Shown here: in pieces, positions 33,292 to 42,436 of the stretch
Numbering within the stretch: position 1 is the stretch's first letter
Layout of the letters: each line of letters starts with the position of its first letter
Assembly: GCF_900182735.1 (NCBI RefSeq)
Contig: NZ_FXTU01000006.1
Span: 62,001-126,000 of the forward strand
Direction: 5' to 3'
DNA: 64,000 bases
Origin: Laceyella tengchongensis
GTDB taxonomy: Bacteria; Bacillota; Bacilli; Thermoactinomycetales; Thermoactinomycetaceae
Notes under the pieces: model-generated
The model's input: the letters and a program-made list of their open reading frames with translations, nothing else
What the model was told of the DNA's origin: nothing
The model's database searches: none
Translations under genes and position numbers: made by a program

Positions 33292-33326
33292 GTGGCATGG
33301 CGCCCCGTAAGGAAAACGTGTTGGCG

Positions 33327-33376
33327 GGGCCGGTGACAACGGCTTGATTCAAACGTTGTCGCTGGCCCTTTTTTAT
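33327..33376 (+). terminator. Rho-independent terminator of ptsG
   Basis: A 15-bp stem (GGGCCGGTGACAACG with CGTTGTCGCTGGCCC, one mismatched pair) and TTTTTTATT. Confidence 0.92.
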
Positions 33377-33511
33377 TAGCCGTAGCGTTTGGTTTTACTT
33401 AAAAAATTTGCAATCATCAGTTAATATGGAGTTGACAGGGTTGGTTTGTCATAAGGCGCACCTTTTCCACCCGATATGTCATGTCATTATATCCTGCGAG
33501 GAGGAGTTCGG

Positions 33512-35248
33512 ATGGCGAGATCGGCAAGTGGATGGTTATGCTTGGCTCTGGCTTTGGCGGTGGTGTTTCAGACAGGATTTATGCCAGTGAATGATTCCAC
33601 GGCGCCGACTGGGCAATTGGCGCGTATGACATTGGAAGAAAAAGTGGGACAAATGATCATGGCTGGTTTTTATGGAGAGAAACCGACGGAAGAGGCGCGC
33701 AAACTGATACAGCAAGGTCATGTGGGTTCGATCATATTATTCGCTTATACTGGCAATGTGAAGGAACCTCTGCAAACGGCTCGGTTGACCAATGGCTTGC
33801 AAGCCATGGCGCAAAAGACACGTCTGGGCCTGCCGCTTCTGATCGCCACCGACCAAGAAGGGGGAGTGGTCGCTCGGCTGACGACAGGAGCGACGGAGTT
33901 GCCGGGCAATATGGCGCTGGGGGCTACCCGCAACCCGTCACTGGCTCGCCAGGCTGCTGAAATCACGGCCAAGGAATTGAAAGCGATTGGCATCCAGATG
34001 AATTTGGCACCCAATGTGGATGTGAATGTGAATCCGGCCAATCCGGTGATTGGTGTCCGTTCTTACGGCGAGGACCCAAAGCTGGTGGCTGAGTTGGGCG
34101 CAGAGCAAATCAAGGGCTTGCAGAAAAATGGCGTGATTGCGACCGCAAAACATTTCCCAGGTCATGGGGATACCCATGTAGACTCGCATTTGGGGTTGCC
34201 GGTGATTGATAAAAGTCGGCAGGAGTTGGAACAAGTGGAGTTGGTGCCCTTTAAACGCGCGATCGCCGCAGGAGTGGATGCGATCATGACGGCTCATATC
34301 CATGTGCCCGCCCTCGATCCGACCCCCGATCTGCCGGCGACATTGTCTGAGCCCATCCTCACGGGGCTTCTGCGTAAAAAGCTGGGGTATGACGGCTTGA
34401 TCATCACCGACAGTATGGCTATGGCGGGGGTGGCTGGATATTTTGGCGGGGTGCCTCAAGCGGCGGTAAAAGCGGTACAGGCCGGGGCGGATATCATTTT
34501 GCTTACACCGGAGCTGACCACGGAAGAACAGCTGGATGTGCACAAGGCGATTGTGCAAGCGGTGAAACGGGGAGAATTGAGCGAGAAACGGATCAACCAG
34601 TCGGTGTTGCGCATTTTGCGCGCCAAATGGAAAGTCGGTGTTTTCACTGATCGCTATGTTCCGTTGCATCAAGTGCCCAAAAAGGTGGGCATTGGCAAGC
34701 ATCACTCGCGTGCCTTGGCAATGGCTCAGCAAGCGGTCACCCTAGTTAAAAATGATGCCAATCTGTTGCCGCTTCGCTTGGACGAGGGTCAAAAAGTGGG
34801 GATTATCAGCCCCTACTCGCTGCTTGAGTATGTCCAACGGCATCACGCTGAGGCCGAAGAGTTGTACCTCAACCAGGTTAACCCCAGTGATGACATGATT
34901 CAAGCGGCGGTGGCCATGGCTCGGGATAAGGATGTGCTGTTGGTCGGGACCTACAGTGCCAACTTGTATCCACAGCAAGTCAAATTGGTTCGAGCATTGC
35001 AAACACTGAAAAAACCACTCATCGTGATCGGCCTCCGCAATCCTTATGACATCAAAGAATTTCCTGATGTAAATGCTTATCTGAACGCTTACGGATTCCG
35101 CAAGGTTTCCTTGCAAGCAGCGGTGGAAACGGTGTTTGGAGCGAATCAACCCCAAGGGAAATTGCCTGTCACCATCCCTGACTTGTATCCATACGGGCAT
35201 GGTTTGTCTTATTCTCATCCAGCACAAGTATGGCCGCAGGCTAAGTGA
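33512..35248 (+). CDS. nagZ: Beta-N-acetylglucosaminidase NagZ (GH3)
   Basis: A 578-residue family 3 glycosidase that removes N-acetylglucosamine from muropeptides in cell-wall recycling. An N-terminal signal-like segment (WLCLALALAVVFQTGFM) suggests secretion or membrane anchoring, as in B. subtilis NagZ. The catalytic nucleophile is Asp300 in TDSMAM, and the Asp224-His226 dyad lies in KHFPGHGDTHVDSH. A second C-terminal domain after residue ~390, also found in the Bacillus enzyme, is present. ATG at 33512 follows GAGGAGG; an upstream GTG-initiated extension has no site. No murQ/amiE cluster is adjacent. Confidence 0.93.
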   Translation: MARSASGWLCLALALAVVFQTGFMPVNDSTAPTGQLARMTLEEKVGQMIMAGFYGEKPTEEARKLIQQGHVGSIILFAYTGNVKEPLQTARLTNGLQAMAQKTRLGLPLLIATDQEGGVVARLTTGATELPGNMALGATRNPSLARQAAEITAKELKAIGIQMNLAPNVDVNVNPANPVIGVRSYGEDPKLVAELGAEQIKGLQKNGVIATAKHFPGHGDTHVDSHLGLPVIDKSRQELEQVELVPFKRAIAAGVDAIMTAHIHVPALDPTPDLPATLSEPILTGLLRKKLGYDGLIITDSMAMAGVAGYFGGVPQAAVKAVQAGADIILLTPELTTEEQLDVHKAIVQAVKRGELSEKRINQSVLRILRAKWKVGVFTDRYVPLHQVPKKVGIGKHHSRALAMAQQAVTLVKNDANLLPLRLDEGQKVGIISPYSLLEYVQRHHAEAEELYLNQVNPSDDMIQAAVAMARDKDVLLVGTYSANLYPQQVKLVRALQTLKKPLIVIGLRNPYDIKEFPDVNAYLNAYGFRKVSLQAAVETVFGANQPQGKLPVTIPDLYPYGHGLSYSHPAQVWPQAK

Positions 35249-35370
35249 CAGGAAGAACCTTCGCCACGAAGCGACCCGATTCCAGGCTGCAGCCGATAAA
35301 GGCTGTAGCCCGGTTTATGCCATGGTATAGTAGAGAAGTCAAACATGACCGAGAAAAGGGAGTGGCGCGG

Positions 35371-36357
35371 ATGAAGGTGTTGGTAACCGGAGGAACAGGG
35401 TTTTTGGGGCGTAATCTCGTCCATTGTCTGTTGGAGGCGGGATTAGAGGTGACTGTGCTACACAGGCGAACCTCTTCTCTGGATGGTTTGCCACCGGGAC
35501 TATCCTTTGTGGAAGGGGATATCACCTGCCAGGAAAGCATTCGGGGTGTATGTGATGGCATGGACTGGGTTTTTCATGTGGCAGGAGAAGTGGCATGGGG
35601 AAAGTGGCACAAACAATCGATGTACCGGATCAATGTGGAAGGGGCCACAAACATCGCCAATGAAGCATTGAGAAGCGGCGTGAAGCGATTTATCCATACT
35701 AGTTCGGCCGCGGCGGTGGGATTGGCGGAGCGAGATGCCATCGATGAATCGTTTGACTTTAACGGTGCGGAGTTGCAAGTAGAATACGCTATCGCCAAAC
35801 GAGCCGGCGAGGACGCGGTGTTGGCTCTGGTTCAGCAGGGTTTGCCGGCAGTGGTAGTCAATCCGACAGTCATCGTGGGGATGCGGGCAGATGCGGGCGG
35901 GTTTGTGGAAGCCGTGTTGCAACGCAAACTTTTTGTTGCCCCGCCGGGTGGAATCAATGTGTGTAATGTTGCGGATGTGGCGCGTGGACACTTGGCCGCG
36001 GCGGAAAAAGGGCGCATTGGCGAACGATACATATTGGGTGGAACCAACGTATCCTTGCACGCTTTTCTGCAACAACTGGCTGATTATGGACAAACGGGTT
36101 TGACCATTCGCCGTGTTCCGCAAAGCTGGGCGAAATTAGCAGCCATATTGGGAGAGCTCGGGGCAATGGTTACCGGGAAAGATCCGGCCTTTGCATGGGA
36201 TTTGGCCAAATTGTGTGGACGCAATGTCTATTATTCCTCTGCCAAGGCGGAGCGGGAGTTGGGCTACACAATCACTTCGTTGGCGGAAACGGTTCAGGCA
36301 TGCGTGGACTGGGTGAAGACGAGCCACCGTGCAGGAGGCAACCAGCCTGCTGTGTGA
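35371..36357 (+). CDS. NAD-dependent epimerase/dehydratase family protein (extended SDR)
   Basis: A 328-residue extended short-chain dehydrogenase: nucleotide-binding GGTGFLGRNL at residues 7-16, then DITCQESIRG, HTSSAAAVG and YAIAKRAGE with the YxxxK catalytic pair. The sequence is near to dihydroflavonol-4-reductase/HpnA-like proteins, but the substrate cannot be named. ATG at 35371 follows AAGGGAG; the much longer upstream frame runs back into nagZ and has no site. No sugar or hopanoid cluster is beside it. Likely cytoplasmic. Confidence 0.85.
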   Translation: MKVLVTGGTGFLGRNLVHCLLEAGLEVTVLHRRTSSLDGLPPGLSFVEGDITCQESIRGVCDGMDWVFHVAGEVAWGKWHKQSMYRINVEGATNIANEALRSGVKRFIHTSSAAAVGLAERDAIDESFDFNGAELQVEYAIAKRAGEDAVLALVQQGLPAVVVNPTVIVGMRADAGGFVEAVLQRKLFVAPPGGINVCNVADVARGHLAAAEKGRIGERYILGGTNVSLHAFLQQLADYGQTGLTIRRVPQSWAKLAAILGELGAMVTGKDPAFAWDLAKLCGRNVYYSSAKAERELGYTITSLAETVQACVDWVKTSHRAGGNQPAV

Positions 36358-36421
36358 TAGAATACAATTAAATGAAAATAAGTAATGCTTATTGAGATGT
36401 CGAGAAAAGGTGTGAAAGGTT

Positions 36422-37234
36422 ATGGATATTTGGCGGTTTCTTCCTTATGAAGCGCATGCGCCAGCGATGAACATGGCGATCGACGAAGCGATTTTGCACT
36501 TGCATCGCGAAGGGAAAGTCCCCCCTACCATTCGCTTTTATGGTTGGTCGCAACCCACCTTGTCGATTGGGTATTTTCAAAAAGCACGCAAAGAAATCGA
36601 TTTTGACAAATTGCAAGACAAAGGATTTGGGTTTGTCAGACGTATGACCGGGGGACGGGCGGTGTTGCATGATCAGGAGTTGACATACAGCGTCATCGTG
36701 GAAGAAGCCCATCCCATGATGCCAAAGACGGTCAGCGAGTCGTACCGCGTTATCAGCCAAGGTTTGTTGGCCGGATTCAAGAGGTTGGGATTAGACGCCA
36801 GCCTCGCCCCGCCAAAAGGGCGGACAGGGGAAATGTCTTCAGCCTGCTTCGACTCCCCCTCAGACTACGAATTGGTCGTCGGTGGGCGGAAGATCGCTGG
36901 CAGTGCGCAAACAAGGCAGAAAGGCATCATTTTGCAACATGGGTCCATTTTGTTGGACATGGATGTAGAAGCCTTGTTTGAGGTGTTGCTTTTTCCGTCG
37001 GACCGGGTGAGAGAGAAACTGAAACAGGCTTTCACAGTTAAAGCGGTGGCGATCCGCCAGTTGGCCGATCGGGAAATCGGACTTGAAGAAGTTAAGCAGG
37101 CGTTTTTTGAGGGATTTGGGGAAGGCATGGGGATTCAGCTCCAGACCGGGGAACTGACCAACCAGGAAAGGGAGCTTGCCCAGCAGCTCATGACAACGCG
37201 TTATGCCGATGATGACTGGAATTTCATGAGATAA
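36422..37234 (+). CDS. lipM: Octanoyltransferase LipM
   Basis: Transfers octanoyl groups from acyl carrier protein to GcvH, the first step of lipoate synthesis in Bacillales. 270 residues of the biotin/lipoate protein ligase fold: RRMTGGRAVLHDQELTYS near 73-90, catalytic Cys142 in SSACFDSPS, and the conserved Lys157 in GGRKIAGSAQ. Presence of the Cys in this place separates LipM from LplJ ligase. ATG follows AAAGGTGTG. It links with the glycine cleavage genes 9 kb upstream, whose GcvH must be lipoylated. Confidence 0.92.
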   Translation: MDIWRFLPYEAHAPAMNMAIDEAILHLHREGKVPPTIRFYGWSQPTLSIGYFQKARKEIDFDKLQDKGFGFVRRMTGGRAVLHDQELTYSVIVEEAHPMMPKTVSESYRVISQGLLAGFKRLGLDASLAPPKGRTGEMSSACFDSPSDYELVVGGRKIAGSAQTRQKGIILQHGSILLDMDVEALFEVLLFPSDRVREKLKQAFTVKAVAIRQLADREIGLEEVKQAFFEGFGEGMGIQLQTGELTNQERELAQQLMTTRYADDDWNFMR

Positions 37235-37278
37235 CTTGCCTTCAGGCGCGAATGCGATTGCACTGCTTGAGTCTATCT

Positions 37279-37303
37279 TGACATAATGTACATTTATATG
37301 TCA
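37279..37303. promoter_or_regulatory. Palindromic operator candidate upstream of the pseudokinase gene
   Basis: TGACATA and TATGTCA flank an 11-base AT-rich centre. The left arm forms a perfect TTGACA, and TCATAA follows after 17 bases, so a promoter and an operator may overlap. No regulator is identified. Confidence 0.4.
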
Positions 37304-37374
37304 TAAACCATTGCTGTTGTCTTTTAGTTCTATACTGTTGAATAATTTTCTTCTTGATTTTTCGGTTGCTTATG

Positions 37375-37406
37375 ATAGCATAAAGGTGCTAGTAGCTATA
37401 TGCTAT
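37375..37406 (+). repeat. Inverted repeat in the leader of the pseudokinase gene
   Basis: ATAGCATA and TATGCTAT are 16 bases apart and are followed by TATTTTC. As RNA it would form a hairpin about 60 bases before the start codon. It could be a weak attenuator or a second operator. Confidence 0.35.
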
Positions 37407-37468
37407 TATTTTCTAATTCATTCTAACTTTCATCAAATCTATTATCATAAAGGTTAGGGGAAACTAGA

Positions 37469-39313
37469 TTGAAACAGGATACAAATGTGAAGCGACGATT
37501 TTATGAAAGATTCCAAGTGGAAGATGTGATCAATTTCTTTTCTGGTCAACTTCTACAGGCGAAATCTTCGGATGGTGCCCAAGTTTTCCTACAAAGCATC
37601 AAAATCACCCGCCGTCCTCTTCCAAACGGCTATCAAGAAGCTTTTCGTCGGTTGCAACATCCGTATTTGGCGCCGATCCTTGACCTGATCGAAGAGGAAA
37701 ACGAACTGTTATTGGTTCACCCGCCGTTTGCTGGAGACCCCTTGCCTTTAACCGTAAATAAAGAGCGGGCAATGGATCCCGAAGTGGCTGTGCGCATTGT
37801 GGGGAAATGTTTTAAAACGTTGCGGGATTTGGAGCGGTTACCTCTGCCCCTGAGCGCAACGTTGGATCCGAAGAATATTTTGTTGAACGGACATAAGCCG
37901 CTCATTTTGTTCTATTATATGAAGGATCCCAAAACACCACGTTTTGATGAGAAATGGCGCGAGCTCCTTTACTATCTACTTACTGGTCAAGCTCCAATGG
38001 GTGGATTGAAGCAATGTGAAGCCGAGCTGGAGCGCAGAAAAATCCCAAGTAGGGTAGCAAAACTAGCGCTGATGAGTTTAGATCGCAAACATCCGTATGC
38101 AGATGTGTTGCACGCGGTGGAGAGTTATATCGACGCCAAAGCAGGGAATCAAGGTAGCGGTCTCAGCCGCAAGAACGCGGCGTCGAAAAAGACCAAACGG
38201 AAAGGTGTCGTCACCACTGTTACCATTGCGGCCGCTGCATTGGTTTTGGTGACTCTGGCCGTTTCACAATGGAAGCCGGAAGAAAGTTATACGGGATTAT
38301 TCGAAAATCCGGATAATGCGGTAGGACAGCAAGGTGGAGATCAGATCAACACGGGGGACTCGCTGGTGCAGTCTATCCATTTCTCCAACGACAAAACCCA
38401 TTTTTCGTTGCCGTACACCTTAACGGGCAATTCCAACTTGCGCGGGGAGTTTGAACTGGCCAAGTTAAACGGGTTTTTCGGATACTTGGAGTCTTCGGAC
38501 GGGAATGCGCAATACGGGATTCACATCAACAAGCAAGGCTCGATTGAGCTTTACCATACCATGGGCTCCAAAATGACGAAAGTCGGCGTTTCTGGAGATG
38601 GATACAAAGTAAGGCCAGGCAAAAAGTACACCTTTGAGATTTTGTACTATCCCAACGAGCCGCTTCGTTTGGCATTCTCAGAAGAAGGGCAGCCGGAAAA
38701 ATGGATTGCGACGGGCATCACTCCCGTTTCAGGAGAGTTGAAAATGAGGTTCACAGGAAAAGAAGGGGCGGTATTGTACTATCCTGTACCCAACCCAGTG
38801 ACCGACAAGCAGATGGTTGAACGGGTCTGGATGAATCAGCAGCCGTGGCACCTCGATTTCGGGCAAGCTGTCTTGACACTGGACGACGAACAACGCTCGC
38901 GGTTGAGAGTGTTCCCAGCTACTCAGGTGCGCTTGGGCGCCAATGATGCCACTAAATTCTCTTTTGTCCCCAATACAACTGAGGATTTGTTCCAAGTTGA
39001 CATTCAAACGATTAACAACGCCCGGTACCGGTTGGTGCTGGAGGGGAAAGAGAAAAAGGCAAGCTTGTTCAAGCTGGATGAAAAGATCGAGAAAGTCGCT
39101 GAGAAACCGCTGGATGGAGAAGGCGACACCCTTTACACTGTAATGATCAAGCCGTCATTTACCAAGCTGACGATTGACTTGGTGCGCGGGTCCAATAAGA
39201 CAACTTTGGAGTACACTGACAAATCGCCGATTTTGATCAGAGATGTCACTTTGCAGAATCGCAATGGGTTTGAGTTGGTGGAAGAGAAAGAGAAGATTAA
39301 CGATACGCAATGA
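37469..39313 (+). CDS. Membrane protein with cytoplasmic protein-kinase-like (pseudokinase) domain and extracytoplasmic beta domain
   Basis: A 614-residue protein. Residues ~10-225 resemble a Ser/Thr kinase fold: an RLQHPYLAPILDLIEEEN segment like the kinase HPNIV region, and LDPKNILLNG (132-141) at the place of the HRDLKPxNILL catalytic loop. The HRD Asp is absent, the DFG position reads LILFYY, and no clear VAIK lysine is seen, so activity is unlikely. A membrane span lies at ~246-266 after a basic KKTKRKG stretch. The outer ~340 residues are beta-rich with repeated YGIHINKQGSIEL-like strands, suggesting a carbohydrate- or ligand-binding sandwich (inference). TTG at 37469 follows AGGGGA. 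Confidence 0.7.
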   Translation: MKQDTNVKRRFYERFQVEDVINFFSGQLLQAKSSDGAQVFLQSIKITRRPLPNGYQEAFRRLQHPYLAPILDLIEEENELLLVHPPFAGDPLPLTVNKERAMDPEVAVRIVGKCFKTLRDLERLPLPLSATLDPKNILLNGHKPLILFYYMKDPKTPRFDEKWRELLYYLLTGQAPMGGLKQCEAELERRKIPSRVAKLALMSLDRKHPYADVLHAVESYIDAKAGNQGSGLSRKNAASKKTKRKGVVTTVTIAAAALVLVTLAVSQWKPEESYTGLFENPDNAVGQQGGDQINTGDSLVQSIHFSNDKTHFSLPYTLTGNSNLRGEFELAKLNGFFGYLESSDGNAQYGIHINKQGSIELYHTMGSKMTKVGVSGDGYKVRPGKKYTFEILYYPNEPLRLAFSEEGQPEKWIATGITPVSGELKMRFTGKEGAVLYYPVPNPVTDKQMVERVWMNQQPWHLDFGQAVLTLDDEQRSRLRVFPATQVRLGANDATKFSFVPNTTEDLFQVDIQTINNARYRLVLEGKEKKASLFKLDEKIEKVAEKPLDGEGDTLYTVMIKPSFTKLTIDLVRGSNKTTLEYTDKSPILIRDVTLQNRNGFELVEEKEKINDTQ

Positions 39314-39346
39314 AAGACCGTGACGAAAAGTGCACGGTCTTTTTCT
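39313..39346 (+). terminator. Rho-independent terminator after the pseudokinase gene
   Basis: A 10-bp stem AAAGACCGTG / CACGGTCTTT, 10-base loop and TTTTTC, overlapping the stop codon. Confidence 0.9.
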
Positions 39347-39370
39347 ATTGCATCACGAGCACGGTGGAAG

Positions 39371-40210
39371 TCAAATCGTAAACGGGGGAATTGACCGTCC
39401 GTCAATGTCGTTGAACCCGTATTCTTTGGCTAGATCGCCAACCCTCAGCACCTGGCCGCTTTTCTCAATGACGTCTGAATCAGCGCATAACGCGGCGACT
39501 GCCCGGCCGATATAATAGGGCGATTCCGTGTTTTTCAGAGCTTCGACTTCTTGCCAATGCTCTTCGTCCGTTTGAAATGCTTTTAACACGAGTTCGGTTC
39601 TCATCCACCCGGGTGATACGGCCAACACAGCGATGCCGTCCGCCTTCAATTCGATGGACAGTCCATATGCCATGCGAATCAACGCGTTTTTGGCCAAGTC
39701 ATAATATAAATGGCCGATGTATTTGTCTTGATCCCAAAAGGTGGTGTGGATGATGATTCCGCCCGTGCCTTCGCGCAATAAGGGAATCGCAAAATGGTTG
39801 GCAGCTAGTTGCGCTCGCACACCAGCGGTGAACATATGGTCCCAATGTTGAAGGGATTGTTCCCAAAAGGGTTCGGATGTGATGGGCAGTTGATTTCCGC
39901 CCCACACATTGTTGACGAGGATATCCAGACGTCCTTGTTCCCGGCGAATTCGCTCAATCACCGCTTCTGTGTCGGCATCGCGCGTATGATCACATTGGAC
40001 AGGAATGCCCTTTCCGCCCGTGGCTGTCATGAGAGATATCGTCTCATTGAGGGTTCCGGGCTGATCGGGGCTGTTTTGATCGAGGCTACGGCCTGTGACG
40101 TACACGGTCGCCCCCGCTTTCGCCAGTTCCACAGCGATGCCGCGGCCTGCCCCACGACTGCCACCTGTGACAAGTGCCACTTTTTCTGTTAATGGTGCCA
40201 ACTCATTCAA
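39371..40210 (-). CDS. SDR-family oxidoreductase
   Basis: A 279-residue classical short-chain dehydrogenase: TGGSRGAGRGIA for NAD(P), NNVWGG in place of NNAG, and YYDLAKNAL with catalytic Tyr and Lys. The order of motifs and the GRSLDQNSPD insert resemble DHRS1-like SDRs. Substrate unknown. The start is ATG with AAAGGAG 7 bases before. It is on the minus strand, converging with the pseudokinase gene, with no obvious partner gene. Confidence 0.88.
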   Translation of the reverse strand: MNELAPLTEKVALVTGGSRGAGRGIAVELAKAGATVYVTGRSLDQNSPDQPGTLNETISLMTATGGKGIPVQCDHTRDADTEAVIERIRREQGRLDILVNNVWGGNQLPITSEPFWEQSLQHWDHMFTAGVRAQLAANHFAIPLLREGTGGIIIHTTFWDQDKYIGHLYYDLAKNALIRMAYGLSIELKADGIAVLAVSPGWMRTELVLKAFQTDEEHWQEVEALKNTESPYYIGRAVAALCADSDVIEKSGQVLRVGDLAKEYGFNDIDGRSIPPFTI

Positions 40211-40296
40211 CTCCTTTCCTAATCATGTTCAGTATAAAATGGATATATGACACCCTCTGTCTTATATAGTGCGATCTTTTTTAAACGCCATCCGCA

Positions 40297-40325
40297 CAAA
40301 AAAGGCTACCGATTCACGGTAGCCT
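40297..40325 (-). terminator. Rho-independent terminator of dat (minus strand)
   Basis: Read on the minus strand: a 9-bp stem AGGCTACCG / CGGTAGCCT with a 5-base loop followed by TTTTTT. Confidence 0.9.
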
Positions 40326-40413
40326 GTAAGATGAATTGATGGCGGAGTCATCCGCCTTATATGGATTCAGTTCAAAATCCGGCCGTTCCCTTCCATGATC
40401 GTACAAAAAGGCA

Positions 40414-41268
40414 TCAAGAGGATGATTCTGCAAGGGTGGTGCGTTTGATTTCATTGACGAATGCTTCTTGAAGTTGTTTGGTCACGGGACCGGGCACGCC
40501 TTGGCCTACTGGACGGCCATCGATTTCCACGATAGGACAGATTTCCATGGTGGTGCTACTCAAGAAGACTTCATCCGCCGATTCCAGCGCTTCTTTGGAA
40601 AAAGTGGTTTCACTGATCGGGATTTCGCATTCGTCCGCCAATTTGAAAATCACTTGGCGGGTGATTCCGTTCAGGATCAGGTGGTTGGCAGGGTGAGTGT
40701 GAAGTGTGCCATCTTTGATGATGAAGATATTTGTGGAGCTTCCTTCGGTTACGATCCCGTCGCGGACGAGAATCGCTTCTTTGGCTCCATGGTCGATGGC
40801 CGTCTGTTTGGCCAGCACTGCGCCGAGCAAGTTTAGGCTCTTAATGTCGCAGCGCAGCCAGCGGATATCTTCCGTCGTGACGGCCTTAATGCCGTGGTTC
40901 AATTCAGCCAATGGGCGTTTGGCGTGTTGTGTATAGGCGATTACTAGTGGGCGAGCCTGTTCTGGAAATCCGTGATATCGCGGTGCCACGCCGCGGCTCA
41001 CTTGGATGTAGACATTGCCTTCTTCCAAGTGATTTTGCTGGATCAGGTCAAGCAACAGCTGTTTCAAGCGCGTGATGGGATAAGGTAGCGACAGCCGAAT
41101 TTCCGTGGCGCTACGCTCCAATCGGGCCAGATGTTCATCCATATAAAAAGGGCGTCCATGGTAGACCCGAATCATTTCATACACGCCGTCGCCAAATTGG
41201 TAAGCCCGGTCTTCAATGTCAATGTCAGCTTCTTCACGAGAAACCAAACGTTCGTCATACAGAATCAT
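40414..41268 (-). CDS. dat: D-amino-acid transaminase
   Basis: A PLP fold-type IV enzyme that interconverts D-alanine and D-glutamate for peptidoglycan. Of 284 residues, Lys143 in LRCDIKSLNLLG binds PLP; the RGVAPR motif near 92-97 and EGSSTN near 176 bind cofactor and substrate. The RCDIKSLN sequence is characteristic of the Bacillus Dat rather than of branched-chain transaminase. The ATG start has a GAGGAG site. Alone on its transcript with its own terminator. Confidence 0.93.
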   Translation of the reverse strand: MILYDERLVSREEADIDIEDRAYQFGDGVYEMIRVYHGRPFYMDEHLARLERSATEIRLSLPYPITRLKQLLLDLIQQNHLEEGNVYIQVSRGVAPRYHGFPEQARPLVIAYTQHAKRPLAELNHGIKAVTTEDIRWLRCDIKSLNLLGAVLAKQTAIDHGAKEAILVRDGIVTEGSSTNIFIIKDGTLHTHPANHLILNGITRQVIFKLADECEIPISETTFSKEALESADEVFLSSTTMEICPIVEIDGRPVGQGVPGPVTKQLQEAFVNEIKRTTLAESSS

Positions 41269-41453
41269 ATCGCTTCATCTCCTCTTTATGTATCTTTCTT
41301 TTAGTTTGCCGGATGGTTCTGAAAAGTACAAGACTTGACCTTGACTGAAAACTAACTTCGCCTACCTTGCCAAGCGGCGTTTTTTCTGAAACAATGGTGG
41401 TAACTTCGGTTTGCCAGTACATAAGCGTCAATATCGATGAGGGATGTGGTAAT

Positions 41454-42185
41454 GTGGCAATATACGCATTAAGTGACTTGCATTTATCATTTAACAAACC
41501 GGTTACCCTCTATGATGTCAACCCTGATCAAGATATAGAAAAGCCGATGGATGTGTTTGGCTGGACGCGGCATTATGAGCGGATTCGCGATGGGTGGCTA
41601 CGCCTGGTCGGTCCGGAAGACACCGTGCTGATTCCCGGGGACATCAGTTGGGCCATGAAATTGGATGTGGCGCGGTACGACTTTGACTGGATCAATCAGT
41701 TGCCGGGCTATAAAGTGATGTCGCCGGGCAACCATTGTTATTACGCCCACAGCAAGAAGAAAGTACGAGAGATGTTACCGGAAGGAATGCGGTGGGTAGA
41801 TGCGGACTATACGTTGGTTGAAGGGCGAGTTGTGGCTGCCACCAGGGGGTGGACGTTGCCAGGGGAGCGTTTTTTTAATGAGGAAGAAGATCGCAAGATC
41901 TATGAACGCCAAGTCGGCCGGCTACGACTTGCTTTGGAAGCAGCTGCGAAGGAGCAACCTGGGCGAGAGAAGATCGTCATGCTCCATTTTCCGCCGTTGA
42001 CTGTTTCCGCGAAGGAGTCTGGGTTTATGGAAGTGATGAAAGAATTTGGGGTGACCTTGTGCGTTTATGGGCATATGCACGGCAAGGCCCGAGAAGAAGC
42101 GATCCAAGGGCGGGTGGATGGAATCGACTTGCGGTTGGTCGCTTGCGATGCCATTGATTTTTGTCCAGTCAAGTTGTTTGATTGA
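41454..42185 (+). CDS. Calcineurin-like metallophosphoesterase
   Basis: A 243-residue binuclear-metal phosphoesterase: SDLHLS (Asp8, His10), PGDISWAM, SPGNHCYY and YGHMHGK, the complete set of metal-binding motifs. Substrate unknown; the family includes phosphodiesterases and protein phosphatases. GTG at 41454 follows GAGGGATG; the frame runs upstream to 41367 but into the dat promoter and without a site. Divergent from dat. Confidence 0.87.
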   Translation: MAIYALSDLHLSFNKPVTLYDVNPDQDIEKPMDVFGWTRHYERIRDGWLRLVGPEDTVLIPGDISWAMKLDVARYDFDWINQLPGYKVMSPGNHCYYAHSKKKVREMLPEGMRWVDADYTLVEGRVVAATRGWTLPGERFFNEEEDRKIYERQVGRLRLALEAAAKEQPGREKIVMLHFPPLTVSAKESGFMEVMKEFGVTLCVYGHMHGKAREEAIQGRVDGIDLRLVACDAIDFCPVKLFD

Positions 42186-42237
42186 GAAGGCGCAGCCCGT
42201 GAGCTAAAGAGGTGGTCGTACGAGGAGAGGAGCTCGG

Positions 42238-42402
42238 CCCCAAATGTGGGGTTCGTGTTTTCGGCCGCTTGTTCGGAATCGGTGCTTCATTGTCCAATGG
42301 TAGGCGGCGGGCGGGTCGCGATCAAGCTTGAGGGACCCGCAGACCTTCCATGTTCGGCGCTATCGGTGACTGAACTCCGCCGGCAACCATCAGTCCGGAG
42401 TT
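42238..42402. ncRNA. GC-rich intergenic region with three stems, candidate structured RNA
   Basis: The 251-base gap between the metallophosphoesterase and the DivIVA-domain gene is unusually GC-rich. It holds CCCCA/TGGGG (42238-42251), GCGGGTC/GACCCGC (42311-42340, with a CAAGCTTG palindrome inside) and AACTCCG/CGGAGTT (42373-42402). No ribosome site or protein family supports a gene. In B. subtilis the RNase P RNA gene lies beside the DivIVA-like gpsB, but the RNase P core GAGGAAAGTCC is missing on both strands, so rnpB is excluded. Confidence 0.3.
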
Positions 42403-42436
42403 TGCCCGAAAGCCCGCCTCGCCGATGGGGAGCCGG

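Noticed and set aside
42186..42436. RNase P RNA gene beside the DivIVA-domain gene, by analogy with B. subtilis
   Set aside because: The conserved GAGGAAAGTCC core is missing on both strands and the gap is too short for a full type B RNA.
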